A stretch of DNA of 64,000 nucleotides from the NCBI GenBank assembly GCA_016490735.1, contig JAEMWC010000140.1, positions 218,501 through 282,500 of the forward strand. The letters are read 5' to 3'. The position numbers and the translations under genes are program-made. Source of the DNA: Pachyseris speciosa. Taxonomy: Eukaryota > Cnidaria > Anthozoa > Scleractinia > Pachyseridae. The notes below the pieces were generated by a model that did no database searches, had not been told where the DNA came from, and saw nothing but the letters and a program-made list of their open reading frames with translations. Below, in pieces: positions 8,048 to 16,713 of this stretch (positions within the stretch are counted from its first letter, which is position 1; the number at the start of each line of letters is the position of its first letter).

Positions 8048-8686
8048 ATGGCGCTAACAGGATTCTTAGAACATGGAGTCCCTTATTTAGCAAAGAAAGG
8101 TGTAGAAATGGGAAGATATTATGCTTCTGAAGCAATGAGAAATCCAAAGCTGCAAAAGAAATTAATTGACAAAGGACTTTCCCTCGCAAAGCCTGCAATC
8201 ACAAAGGTTGGGTCAGAAGCTTTGAAACAACTCTCAACAAAAGTGAGACCAAATATTCGTTACAAAACAGATATCAAAGGATTAGATTATGGCGGTGCTA
8301 TTGACATTCATAAGGTTATTGGCAAGCTTCCTAAACCGAAAAGTGGATGGACACCCGGAAAGTATAAATACATGGGACCTTATAATCCCCTCGATAAACA
8401 GTTAGAGTATGATAAAAACACAGGTGAGGTCTTGAAATGGAATGTACAACCTTATAACAAAGTGGATGAAATAGCAGCTTATCATGATATTTGTTATGAT
8501 ATGGGAAAAAATAAAGGTGAATGTGATAGAACAATGGTCGAGTCACTAGATCAAATACCATATGGTGAGATGCCAAAATGGGGTCAAACAGCTAGATTCT
8601 TAATTGACAAAAAACAGAAACTTGGTCTTGGTGTTTCAAAAAACGGAAAAAGCCGTCGAGTGAAGAAAACTGGCAAGAAAAACTAG
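8048..8686 (+). CDS. Minor capsid protein with parvovirus-type phospholipase A2 domain
   Basis: A 212-residue protein. The N-terminal ~90 residues are basic and helical. A PLA2-like core follows: a calcium-loop-like YKYMGPYNPLD at ~107-115 and the catalytic helix DEIAAYHDICYD at ~140-151 with the His146-Asp147 pair. The D-x-x-A-x-x-H-D-x-x-Y spacing is that of parvovirus VP1 PLA2 domains, which breach endosomal membranes during entry. Such domains are known in adintoviruses/Polintons. The calcium loop has Tyr where GPG is usual, so activity is uncertain. The C-terminus is very basic (KSRRVKKTGKK). The frame is open in-frame upstream without an ATG to about 7978, so the first ATG at 8048 is used. 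Its 3' end overlaps the open frame of the integrase. Confidence 0.78.
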   Translation: MALTGFLEHGVPYLAKKGVEMGRYYASEAMRNPKLQKKLIDKGLSLAKPAITKVGSEALKQLSTKVRPNIRYKTDIKGLDYGGAIDIHKVIGKLPKPKSGWTPGKYKYMGPYNPLDKQLEYDKNTGEVLKWNVQPYNKVDEIAAYHDICYDMGKNKGECDRTMVESLDQIPYGEMPKWGQTARFLIDKKQKLGLGVSKNGKSRRVKKTGKKN

Positions 8687-9604
8687 CTGATGAATTACAT
8701 GCACCCATAAAACGAAATTTCACTCGGCGGCGTGTGATTGTAAATAAAATTGATGAAATATGGGCAAGTGATCTAGTTGAAATGCAACAGTTTAGTAAAT
8801 GGAATAAAGGTTATCGATATCTTCTTATGGTTATTGATGTCTTCAGCAAATATGGTTGGATTGTCCCATTGAAGGATAAGAAAGGTGAATCTGTCACTGA
8901 AGCATTCAAATCAATATTCAAGGAAGGCAGAAAACCACAGTATTTATGGGTCGACAAGGGAAAAGTTTTACAACAAACACTTGAAGGACTTGCTAGAGAA
9001 ACATAGTGTACAGATGTACTCAACTGAGAATGAAGAGAAATCATCAGTAGTTGAAAGATGGAATAGGACAATTAAATCCAAAATGTGGAAGCAGTTCACT
9101 GTTCAAGGTAATACACAGTATTTAGACATGTTACCAAAATTAGTGAAACAGTATAATAATACCAAACATTAAAGCACAAAGATGACACCCGTTGAAGCAT
9201 CTGATAAGAGGAATGAAGGAACTGTTTACTTCAATTTGTATGGTGATATGAAAACATTAAAACAGAAACCGAAATTCAAAATAGGTGATAAGGTTCGAAT
9301 ATCCAAGTATAAACGGAATGTGTTCGACAAGGGCTATACACCAAATTGGACTGAAGAAGTATTTACAGTTGATAAGATCCAATACACTAATCCAGTCACT
9401 TACAAACTAAAAGATCTCAACGATGAAGAAATACAAGGGAGTTTTTATGAAGCTGAATTATTGAAAGCCAGACAGGATGTATTCCGTATTGATAAAGTCA
9501 TTCGCAGAGATTACAAGAAGAAACAAGCTTTAGTGAAGTGGAAGGGTTACAGTGACGAATTTAACAGTTGGATCCCGTTCAAGGATTTAAAAGACATATT
9601 ATAA
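8608..9604 (+). pseudogene. Retrovirus-type DDE integrase with C-terminal chromodomain, broken twice
   Basis: Polinton integrases insert the linear genome and resemble retroviral/Ginger integrases. The core starts at WASDLVEMQ (first catalytic Asp), continues with YRYLLMVIDVFSKYGW and reaches YLWVDKG (second Asp) in one frame. After a net frame change at about 8955-8965 it resumes as KFYNKHLKDLL and reaches VVERWNRTIK (catalytic Glu) in another frame. An in-frame TAA at 9170-9172 interrupts it again. The downstream part (to 9604) holds an SH3-like segment (FKIGDKVRISK) and a chromodomain (VDKIQ...; RRDYKKKQALVKWKGYSDEFNSWIP). The frame is open from 8608, overlapping the PLA2 gene, with no early ATG; GTG at 8734 is a possible start. 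Two independent lesions argue for real decay. Confidence 0.85.
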
Positions 9605-9753
9605 AGAGAAAATTATCTAACATATATGTGAGTAGACCCTACAGTATATCTGTTATTTGCTATTATGTAGCCAAGAATATTATTATTCCTGACTATATTT
9701 AAACACAGGTCGAAAATGAATTAAAAAATAAATTAATATAATATAATATACAA
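9605..9753. other. AT-rich spacer with an orphan TCTAAC motif
   Basis: A TCTAAC motif at 9616-9621 is followed 4 nt later by an ATG that meets TGA at once, so no gene follows at the expected place. A 24-codon open stretch beginning with GTG at 9628 is too short to call. The rest is AT-rich leader before the BRO-N gene. It may be the remains of a lost small gene. Confidence 0.4.
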
Positions 9754-10562
9754 ATGCAAAAATATTCCTACGATAACAAAGAATTAGATGTGTCAATAGA
9801 CTGTTATGTTGATGATAAAAATAACGTTTGGTTCAGAGGAAGAGATATAGCCAAAATTCTTGACTATAAAAATCCACAAAGAGCGGTTAGAAATTATGTT
9901 GTACCTGATGATAAAATCTTGATAGACCTCAAAATAATGACGAATAGCAGAGGGACTGAAAGTGTCCATCAGGTCGGAAGCAGAGGGACCGAAAGTGTCC
10001 ATCAGGTCAAACAGTCTTATAAATGTTTTTTTATAAATGAATCAGGATTTTATTCCCTTATACTGTCTTCCAAAAAACAAGAAGCCATAAAATTCAAACA
10101 TTGGGTTACATCTAAAGTGTTGCCATCAATCAGAAAACAGGGGTATTACAATCAGTTCAATGATAGAAGTAATAACATGCTGATGATTGAAAGTGAAAAT
10201 GATCTGCACTGCAAGATTGTATCATTCATCAGAAAAAATATGAAGATGCTTTAATGGTGGCGGGATTAGGTGAAAATCAAATAAGCTCAAACATGCGAAT
10301 CAGAAGTTATAAGAAAGGATATATGGCTGGACAGTGTGATTTAATGCTGTTGAATCCCACTAGAAAATACAATGCTCTATGTCTTGAATTCAAAAGTCCA
10401 ACTGGTGTGTATAAAGTGTCAGACAAACAGTCTGATATGAAGCTAATGTATGAGAAAAATAAGTGTAAGTACATCATGAGCAATTGTTTCGAAGATTTGA
10501 TCCACGAAATAACTAAACACATGGAAGAAAGCAAATTATACTTATCAAGAAGAAAGATTTAA
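9754..10562 (+). pseudogene. BRO-N domain protein fused to a PD-(D/E)XK/VRR-NUC-like nuclease, frameshifted
   Basis: Residues ~15-140 form a BRO-N domain (VWFRGRDIAKILDY near the start; FINESGFYSLI and VTSKVLPSIRKQGYY later), a DNA-binding module of large DNA viruses and phages. The frame ends at 10254. The next frame (10254-10562) holds a short nuclease-like domain with GQCDLMLLNP and ALCLEFKSP, the D...ExK signature of PD-(D/E)XK/VRR-NUC folds. The two frames meet at the A-run around 10236-10243, and the sequence just upstream of the second ATG reads on sensibly in that frame, so one gene of ~268 codons broken by one base is most likely. A 33-bp direct duplication (about 9943-10008) encodes SRGTESVHQV twice inside the BRO-N part. 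Role in replication or regulation is unknown. Confidence 0.7.
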
Positions 10563-11302
10563 TTGCAAGTTTTTCTGTGATATTGTCTATTATTGTTTTT
10601 CATCACTTTATCACATCTTGGACATTTATACTCTTTGTTTGTCCATTTTTTCATTGACAAATGGTGACTCTTTTTGTCCTCATCAGGAACTCTATTTTTA
10701 CGTTTGTTAGCTGATTTAAAATGATTAGCTGGTAAATCCTCTTTTTCAACATACTCGAATTTATATGAATAACCATCTTTCTTTGATTTACCTGATTTAC
10801 GATAATCAACTCTATCACAAACTCTTTTTATAGTAGCATTACTTATATCAAGATGTCGTGAACAGTAATACATACTACTAAAGTATGAAACTTCTTTTGT
10901 ACCAACATTAGTCGCTTTCACACATCTTGGATTTTTCATAGTATTTTTAATATTTGAACAGTCACGATACTTAACAGATTTCAAAGTGTTTTCACTCTGT
11001 GTCATAAGCTGTAAATTACATAATCTGTTATCATCTTTTATGTTATTGATATGGTCAATGACTTTATTATCAGTTATCAGACCATTAAAACACTCCCAAA
11101 TAAACCTATGTGTCAAGCATGTTTTATACCCTTTTTGACCATGTTTCCTGACACCACACAATAAATAACCTCTATTGTTCTCAGTTGTCTTCATAGGTAC
11201 TCGTCTAATTATATTTATAATGTAACCATCTTCATTAGAAGCATACAAATTATAAATAGGGTGAATATAGTAAATACATCCATTTATTTCAATCTTACTC
11301 AT
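10559..11302 (-). CDS. HNH endonuclease with C-terminal zinc-finger-like motif
   Basis: The ATG at 11302 (MSKIEINGC) is preferred over one at 11350. The protein has an N-terminal NUMOD4-like part (YYIHPIYNLYASNEDGYI), then an HNH nuclease core with THRFIWECFNG and VIDHINNIKDDNRLCNLQLM, an arrangement typical of free-standing homing endonucleases in giant viruses and phages. A middle segment resembles a DNA-binding helix-turn-helix repeat (SSMYYCSRHLDIS). The C-terminus carries CPRCDKVM...HRKTC, a C2H2-type finger. It is antisense to its neighbours, overlaps the end of the BRO-N/nuclease gene by 4 nt and lacks the TCTAA motif, consistent with insertion as a selfish gene. The frame is intact. 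Cleavage specificity cannot be told. Confidence 0.78.
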   Translation of the reverse strand: MSKIEINGCIYYIHPIYNLYASNEDGYIINIIRRVPMKTTENNRGYLLCGVRKHGQKGYKTCLTHRFIWECFNGLITDNKVIDHINNIKDDNRLCNLQLMTQSENTLKSVKYRDCSNIKNTMKNPRCVKATNVGTKEVSYFSSMYYCSRHLDISNATIKRVCDRVDYRKSGKSKKDGYSYKFEYVEKEDLPANHFKSANKRKNRVPDEDKKSHHLSMKKWTNKEYKCPRCDKVMKNNNRQYHRKTCN

Positions 11303-11397
11303 TATAATATAGTTTACATAATATTTCTTTAAAACAATTTTTATGGGCAATTATTTAAAATATATATAAAAGAAAAATAATATCTAATATTATATTA

Positions 11398-14300
11398 ATG
11401 ATGAATAAGAAAGATTTCAAAAAACTGAGCAAATCTAAGCTCATAAATATGTTAATCAAGATGAATGAAAGACTTGAAAAGCTTGAAAAAATTGAGAAAA
11501 ACCAAAAGTTATCATAGTTGATGACACAAAACAAGACCAATTCCTGCACCTAGGACTGTCAGGACGATTCCCGCCCCAAGGACGAAAAGACCAACTGTGA
11601 AAGAATTGGTTGATTATTTTGAGAGGAAAAGATTCCAGCCCCACCAAAAGAATGGTTGGAAGAAATAGAACAATTGAAAAAGAGACCAATTCCCCCCCAA
11701 GAGCCAAAAAGCCTGTGCCGGTTCCAACACCCAGGACTAAGATAGAGCAAACAGAGAAAGCTCTGAAGGGCTTCACAAAATCTTTTGAAATCAGTATAAA
11801 AAATAACAAAGACCCGCTTGCGCAACTGCAAAACACAAGAAAGGCTGTTGCATATAATATTATAAAATTGTTGAATGAAATTAAAGGTCTCAAATTTGTT
11901 GAAACACTCAAGGTAATATTTGCAAAAATGACTGACGGAGAAATAGAATACAAAACAGCATATTTCAACAGTGCAGCTCAAACAATTGTGAATAATCTGG
12001 AAGTAACTGAATCACTACAGTTGTCAAAAGACCAAATAATGAATAAGATTGCAGTTTGGGTATCTGAAGGTTCAGGTTGGACTGTTGATTCAGTTGATAG
12101 TCATTATCTTAATGTTGTGAAATATGCGCCAATGAAGGGCTCCTCATACATTAAACTACCGAATGAACTCAGAAACAGTGCAAAGGGTTTAATTAACTTG
12201 AAAAATGAGGATAATGAATGCTTCCGATGGTGTCACATCAGACACCTGAACCCACAAGAGAAATACCCACAGAGGATTAAAAAAGTTGACAAAAAATACA
12301 TTGAAAAATTGGATTATACAGGGATTGAATTCCCAGTTGCAACCAAGCATTACAACAAGATTGAAAAACAAAATGAGATCAACATCAATGTTTTTGGTTA
12401 TGAGAATAGACAGCCATATCCAATTTTTGTTTCAAAAGAGAAATATACAGACTGCTTGAATCTGCTTCTAATAACTGAAAATGAAAACAAGCATTATGTG
12501 CTGATCAAAGATTTCAATAAGTTTATGTACAATCAAACAAAGCACAAAGAAAGAAAACATTTTTGTATGCACTGTCTTCAATGCTTCAGCTCTGAAAGGG
12601 TGTTGAATAATCACAAGGACAACTGCATGCAAGTAAATGGCACACAGGCAATAAAAATGCCAAACAAAGATAACAGCATACTGAAATTCAACAACTTTCA
12701 TAAACAACAGCGGGTACCATTTGTTATATATGCTGACTTTGAGGCGATCACTGAAAAAATACACGGTTGTCAACCCAACAGTGATAAATCATATACTGAA
12801 GCCTATCAGAAGCATACTGACTGTGGCTACGGCTATAAAGTTGTTTGTTGCTATGACGATAAATACAGCAAACCAGCAGCAATATACAGGGGTGAAAAGG
12901 CTGTGTACAAATTTATGGAAGCTATGCTTGAGGAGGTCAAATATTGCAAGAATGTTGTGAAAAAAATTTTAACAAACCATTGAAAATGACTAAAGATGAT
13001 GAAGAGAAATTCCGAAAAGCCAAAGTTTGTCACATCTGTGATAAGAAATACACTGACAAAGATATCCGAGTCCGAGATCATTGTCACATCACTGGTAAAT
13101 ACAGAGGTTCTGCTCACCAAGATTGTAATCTGAAACTCAGAGTGAACCCAGAAGAAATAAAAATACCAGTCATATTTCACAATCTAAGAGGCTATGATAG
13201 TCATTTTATTATGCAGGAGATTGGAGCTATTGTTAAGAAGCACACTTACAAAAACAAGAAAGGTGAAAACTGTCAAATGAATATCAATGCTATCCCAAAT
13301 AACATGGAGAAGTATATGGCTTTCATGCTTGGTAACCACTTGACCTTCATTGATAGTTTCCAGTTCATGAGCTCCAGTTTGGAAAAACTTGTAGGCAATC
13401 TACCTAGAGAAGCCTTAAAATACACCTCACAAGAGTTTAAGGGAAAGGATCTTAATCTGATGGCACAGAAAGGTGTTTATCCTTACGACTACATGGACAG
13501 TTTCGATCAATTCAATCAGAAGCTGCCATCAAAAAATGAATTCTATAGCATACTGAGTGATGAGCATATATCAGATGAAGACTATACACATGCTCAGACA
13601 GTGTGGGAAACATTCTCTTTGAAAAACATGGGTGATTATCATGACCTGTACCTTAAAACAGATGTACTCCTACTGGCTGATGTATTTGAAAACTTCAGAA
13701 AAACATGCCTTGAGTACTATAAACTGGACCCGTGTCACTATTTCACATCTCCCGGTTTATCTTGGGACGCCATGCTAAAAATGACTGACATAAAATTAGA
13801 ATTGATGACAGACATTGATATGTTCCAGTTCATTGAAAAGGGTATGCGTGGAGGAATCAGCTATATAGCCAACCGTTACGGTAAAGCAAATAATAAATAC
13901 ATGAAAGAGTATGACGAGAAGGCGCCCTCAACGTACATCGTGTATCTTGATGCTAATAATTTGTATGGTTGGGCTATGAGTCAATATTTACCAACCGGTG
14001 GTTTCAAATGGTTGACACAAAAACAGATCAATAATTTAGACCTGGCTGTCTATAAAAAAGACAGCAACAAAGGTTTGATTCTTGAAGTTGACATGAAATA
14101 TCCTGAAGAATTGCATGATCTTCACAATGACTATCCACTGGGACCGGAAAAGGTCAAAGTGACTGGGGACATGCTATCAGATTATTGTAAAAACATAGCG
14201 AAGAAATATAAAATATCAACTGGTCTGGTACATAAACTGATACCAACATTAAGCAACAAAGAAAAATACGTGCTCCATTACAGGAACCTCCAATTATATA

Positions 14301-15205
14301 CTGATCTCGGTTTGAAAATAACTAAAATCCATCGAGTGTTAGAATTCAATCAGTCCGCGTGGCTTAGGCAATATATTGATTTCAATACTGAAAAACGTAA
14401 GAATGCTAAAAATGCTTTTGAGAAAGACTTTTTCAAGCTGATGAATAACAGTGTATTTGGCAAAACGATGGAAAACCTAAGAAAGCGAGTAGACGTCAGA
14501 TTGGTGACTGATGAGGAGAAGCTATTGAAATTAGCCAGTAAACCGACATATGTTAGCAGTAAAATCTTCGATCAAAATCTAGTAGCTGTTCATAAGATAA
14601 AAGAAACACTCACCCTGAACAGGCCGGCATATGTGGGTATGTGTATTCTAGACCTTAGCAAGACACTGATGTACGATTTCCATTACAACTACATCAAAGA
14701 GAAATATGGAGATGAAGCAAAATTATTATTCACAGACACAGACAGTTTGACCTATGAAATTGAAACCCAAGATGTCTATAGAAATTTCTGGAAGGATAAA
14801 AATAAATTTGACAATAGCGACTACCCAGAATGCTCTCCATATTTCGATAAGAAGAATAAAAAAGTTATTGGCAAATTCAAAGATGAGACTACTGGAGTCC
14901 CAATATGTGAATTCGTAGGACTGAGATCGAAGATGTATAGCTATATTAAAGATGATCAGAAAGGAGGGAAGACAGCAAAAGGTATTAGTAAGAATATTAT
15001 TAAGAATAACATCAAACATGAAAATTATAAAGAGACACTATTTGATAATAAACAGATGCATCATAGAATGAAAACAATTAGAAGTCAGAACCATCAACTT
15101 GGAAGTTATGAGATAAATAAAGTATCACTCAGCTGCTTTGACGACAAGCGGTATATTCATGATAATGGCGTGACAAGCTTTGCTTATGGACATTTTAAAA
15201 TCTAG
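11398..15205 (+). pseudogene. Protein-primed family B DNA polymerase (pPolB), several frameshifts
   Basis: This is the replicative polymerase of the Polinton. It starts at MMNKKDFKKLSK with a TCTAAT motif 9 nt upstream. The first 200 bp pass through several frames; each keeps pieces of a Lys/Pro-rich region with repeated PAPRT-like units, so four or so small indels are needed. From about 11690 one frame runs to 12983, including exonuclease motif I (YADFEAIT, ~12730). A one-base change in the A-run at ~12959-12966 moves to the frame ending at 15205. That part has an embedded Cys/His finger (CHICDKKY...RVRDHCHITGKYRG, 13030-13140), exonuclease motif II (FHNLRGYDSHF), polymerase motif A (DANNLYG, ~13948), motif B (MNNSVFGKT, ~14443) and motif C (TDTDS, ~14735). 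Length and layout fit Polinton pPolB. As given it is not translatable in one frame. Confidence 0.9.
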
Positions 15206-15275
15206 CTGTTGACGTCACGCCATATGATTTTTGTGAGTTTTAAAATACTGCCCTCTTTGGGGGGGTTTCCCTTTT
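15206..15275. other. Non-coding sequence after the polymerase gene
   Basis: Short 3' flank of the polymerase with a G7 run; no gene or clear terminator seen. It leads into the inverted-repeat cluster. Confidence 0.4.
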
Positions 15276-15418
15276 GAATGAGTCATCAAACTATGTCAGA
15301 TTTTTCGCTTTTTACACATGCGTATTATTTTTTATCTTTGTAAATTTCATTTATGTACCACAAGCATAAAAATGAAAATACAAACGAATATATAAGGGTT
15401 GTTTCACACAGATAAAGA

Positions 15419-15491
15419 GTGGCTTGTATACATAGGATCTAACGATTGGAAAAAGCGGGGGCCTTTCGTTAGCGAAATGTATACAAGCCAC
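15419..15491. repeat. Hairpin 1, 15-bp perfect stem with a second inner stem
   Basis: GTGGCTTGTATACAT (15419-15433) pairs perfectly with 15477-15491. An inner stem CTAACGA (15439-15445) pairs with TCGTTAG (15466-15472), leaving a 20-nt G-rich loop. Confidence 0.8.
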
Positions 15492-15530
15492 CCCATGGAA
15501 TAATGAAAAACCCCGCCGTTATTCCATGGG
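15492..15530. repeat. Hairpin 2, 12-bp perfect stem abutting hairpin 1
   Basis: CCCATGGAATAA (15492-15503) pairs with TTATTCCATGGG (15519-15530) around a 15-nt loop. It begins on the base after hairpin 1, so the two could form a double stem-loop. Confidence 0.8.
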
Positions 15531-15590
15531 TTGAAAAATAAAAAAAATGAAAAATAAAAAAATGAAAAATAAAAAAATGAAAAATAAATA
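15531..15590. repeat. A-rich ~15-bp tandem repeat, four copies
   Basis: Units of the form AAAAATGAAAAATAA repeat about four times directly after hairpin 2. Confidence 0.75.
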
Positions 15591-15823
15591 ATCACCCTTA
15601 GATGGTGTCGGATTGTTGGGTAGAGCTATAGTGGAAGCTTAGGCTTTGACAGAAGCGCCGGTTCAATCTCAAGCCGGAGGGTGAAAAAAACAAATAAACA
15701 ATAAACAAATAATTGGCCCCAAGAGGGTCTGATAGGGCCAGAGCGGAGTGGAGGTGGGAAAGACATAAATGATAGTGCTCTGGTGGTGTGGAGGTGGGAA
15801 TTCAAAAAAACAAAACAAAAAAA

Positions 15824-15897
15824 AACCTCTCATGAGGGACGGGTGGTGATTCAAATTCCAAATTAAGTCCCTCATGAGAGGTTCTGGTGGCCACCAG
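15824..15897. repeat. Hairpin 3 (17-bp perfect stem) plus adjacent 14-bp palindrome
   Basis: AACCTCTCATGAGGGAC (15824-15840) is perfectly complementary to 15867-15883, with a 26-nt loop. It is followed at once by the perfect palindrome CTGGTGGCCACCAG (15884-15897). Confidence 0.8.
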
Positions 15898-15942
15898 TTT
15901 TGCTATTTTTTTTCTGCAGCTATAGGCGATGACTCATTCCCT

Positions 15943-15990
15943 GTTTTCCGAGAATGTCACGCTTGGTGATTTTTCCGAGAATGTCACGCA
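15943..15990 (+). repeat. Direct repeat of an 18-bp motif
   Basis: TTTTCCGAGAATGTCACGC occurs twice about 27 bp apart, just outside the hairpin region. Purpose unknown. Confidence 0.6.
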
Positions 15991-16016
15991 TTTTATGAAG
16001 TGTGCTGACCTTGGTT

Positions 16017-16143
16017 CCATCAGATTGAACAACTATAGATTACACCAAATTAAATAACTATATATTCCATCAAATTAAATAACTATATATTTCATCAAAT
16101 TAAATAACTATATATTCCATCAAATTAAATAACTATATATTCC
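16017..16143 (+). repeat. 25-bp AT-rich tandem repeat, about five copies
   Basis: Unit CATCAAATTAAATAACTATA plus TATTC repeats four times almost perfectly, preceded by one diverged copy. It separates the hairpin region from the first host-like exons. Confidence 0.85.
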
Positions 16144-16713
16144 AGAATACGAGACCAGAAGGCAGTAGTAGTTTGGGGAAAACGAGATCAAATGATTTCG
16201 TACCCCAAACACTATACTACTCTCAGTCATTGTGTCAAGGGAGTTGATGTCAAGCAGCTCATCAAGTGAAGAAAGTGATGATGAGATACCAATTTTTGGC
16301 AAAGGTGAGTTGTATCCTGTTTTACTGCATGTTTTTTAATAGTTCAATAGCACTAAAATAGAGCGCTTTTCAAATGAGTGTCATAAAACCAAAACCAAAG
16401 CAATCACAACACAAAGAAAGCAGTGCAATCAGCCAATCAGAATAATTATGAAGCAATTACATGTTGCCGGCATAAAATGCAGGAAAATATGCGCAAAGTC
16501 GCGATTGGTTTTGGTTTGGTTTTCATTGGTTGAGAAAGTGGCGCGAGTTTTCCTGGCCAATCACAGAGTGAAGCAATGCAAAACCAAAGCAAAACGAGAA
16601 TTACTTTCGACACTCAATTGAAAACTGCTCTATTATGGTGATTATTCATGAAGAAAATTGCTCAATAGTACCGGTAGGAATTTATTTTTGTCGTCCTTTA
16701 TTTATTTTTACAG

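Larger units (their letters stand above)
15276..15939. repeat. Region bounded by a 12-bp inverted repeat, packed with hairpins
   Basis: GAATGAGTCATC at 15276-15287 has its exact reverse complement at 15928-15939. Within these 664 bp lie three strong hairpins, a 14-bp palindrome, an A-rich tandem repeat and two direct copies of GTGGAGGTGGGAA (15748-15760, 15788-15800). No ORF with family resemblance is present. It could be the right terminus of the Polinton, a separate non-autonomous element, or a replication/packaging region. The left end of the element is outside the window, so the match to a terminal inverted repeat cannot be tested here. Confidence 0.55.

Noticed and set aside
15600..15690. 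Possible tRNA around GCCGGTTCAATCTCAAGCCGG
   Set aside because: Only one arm-like hairpin is present; no D-arm, anticodon arm or acceptor stem can be formed.
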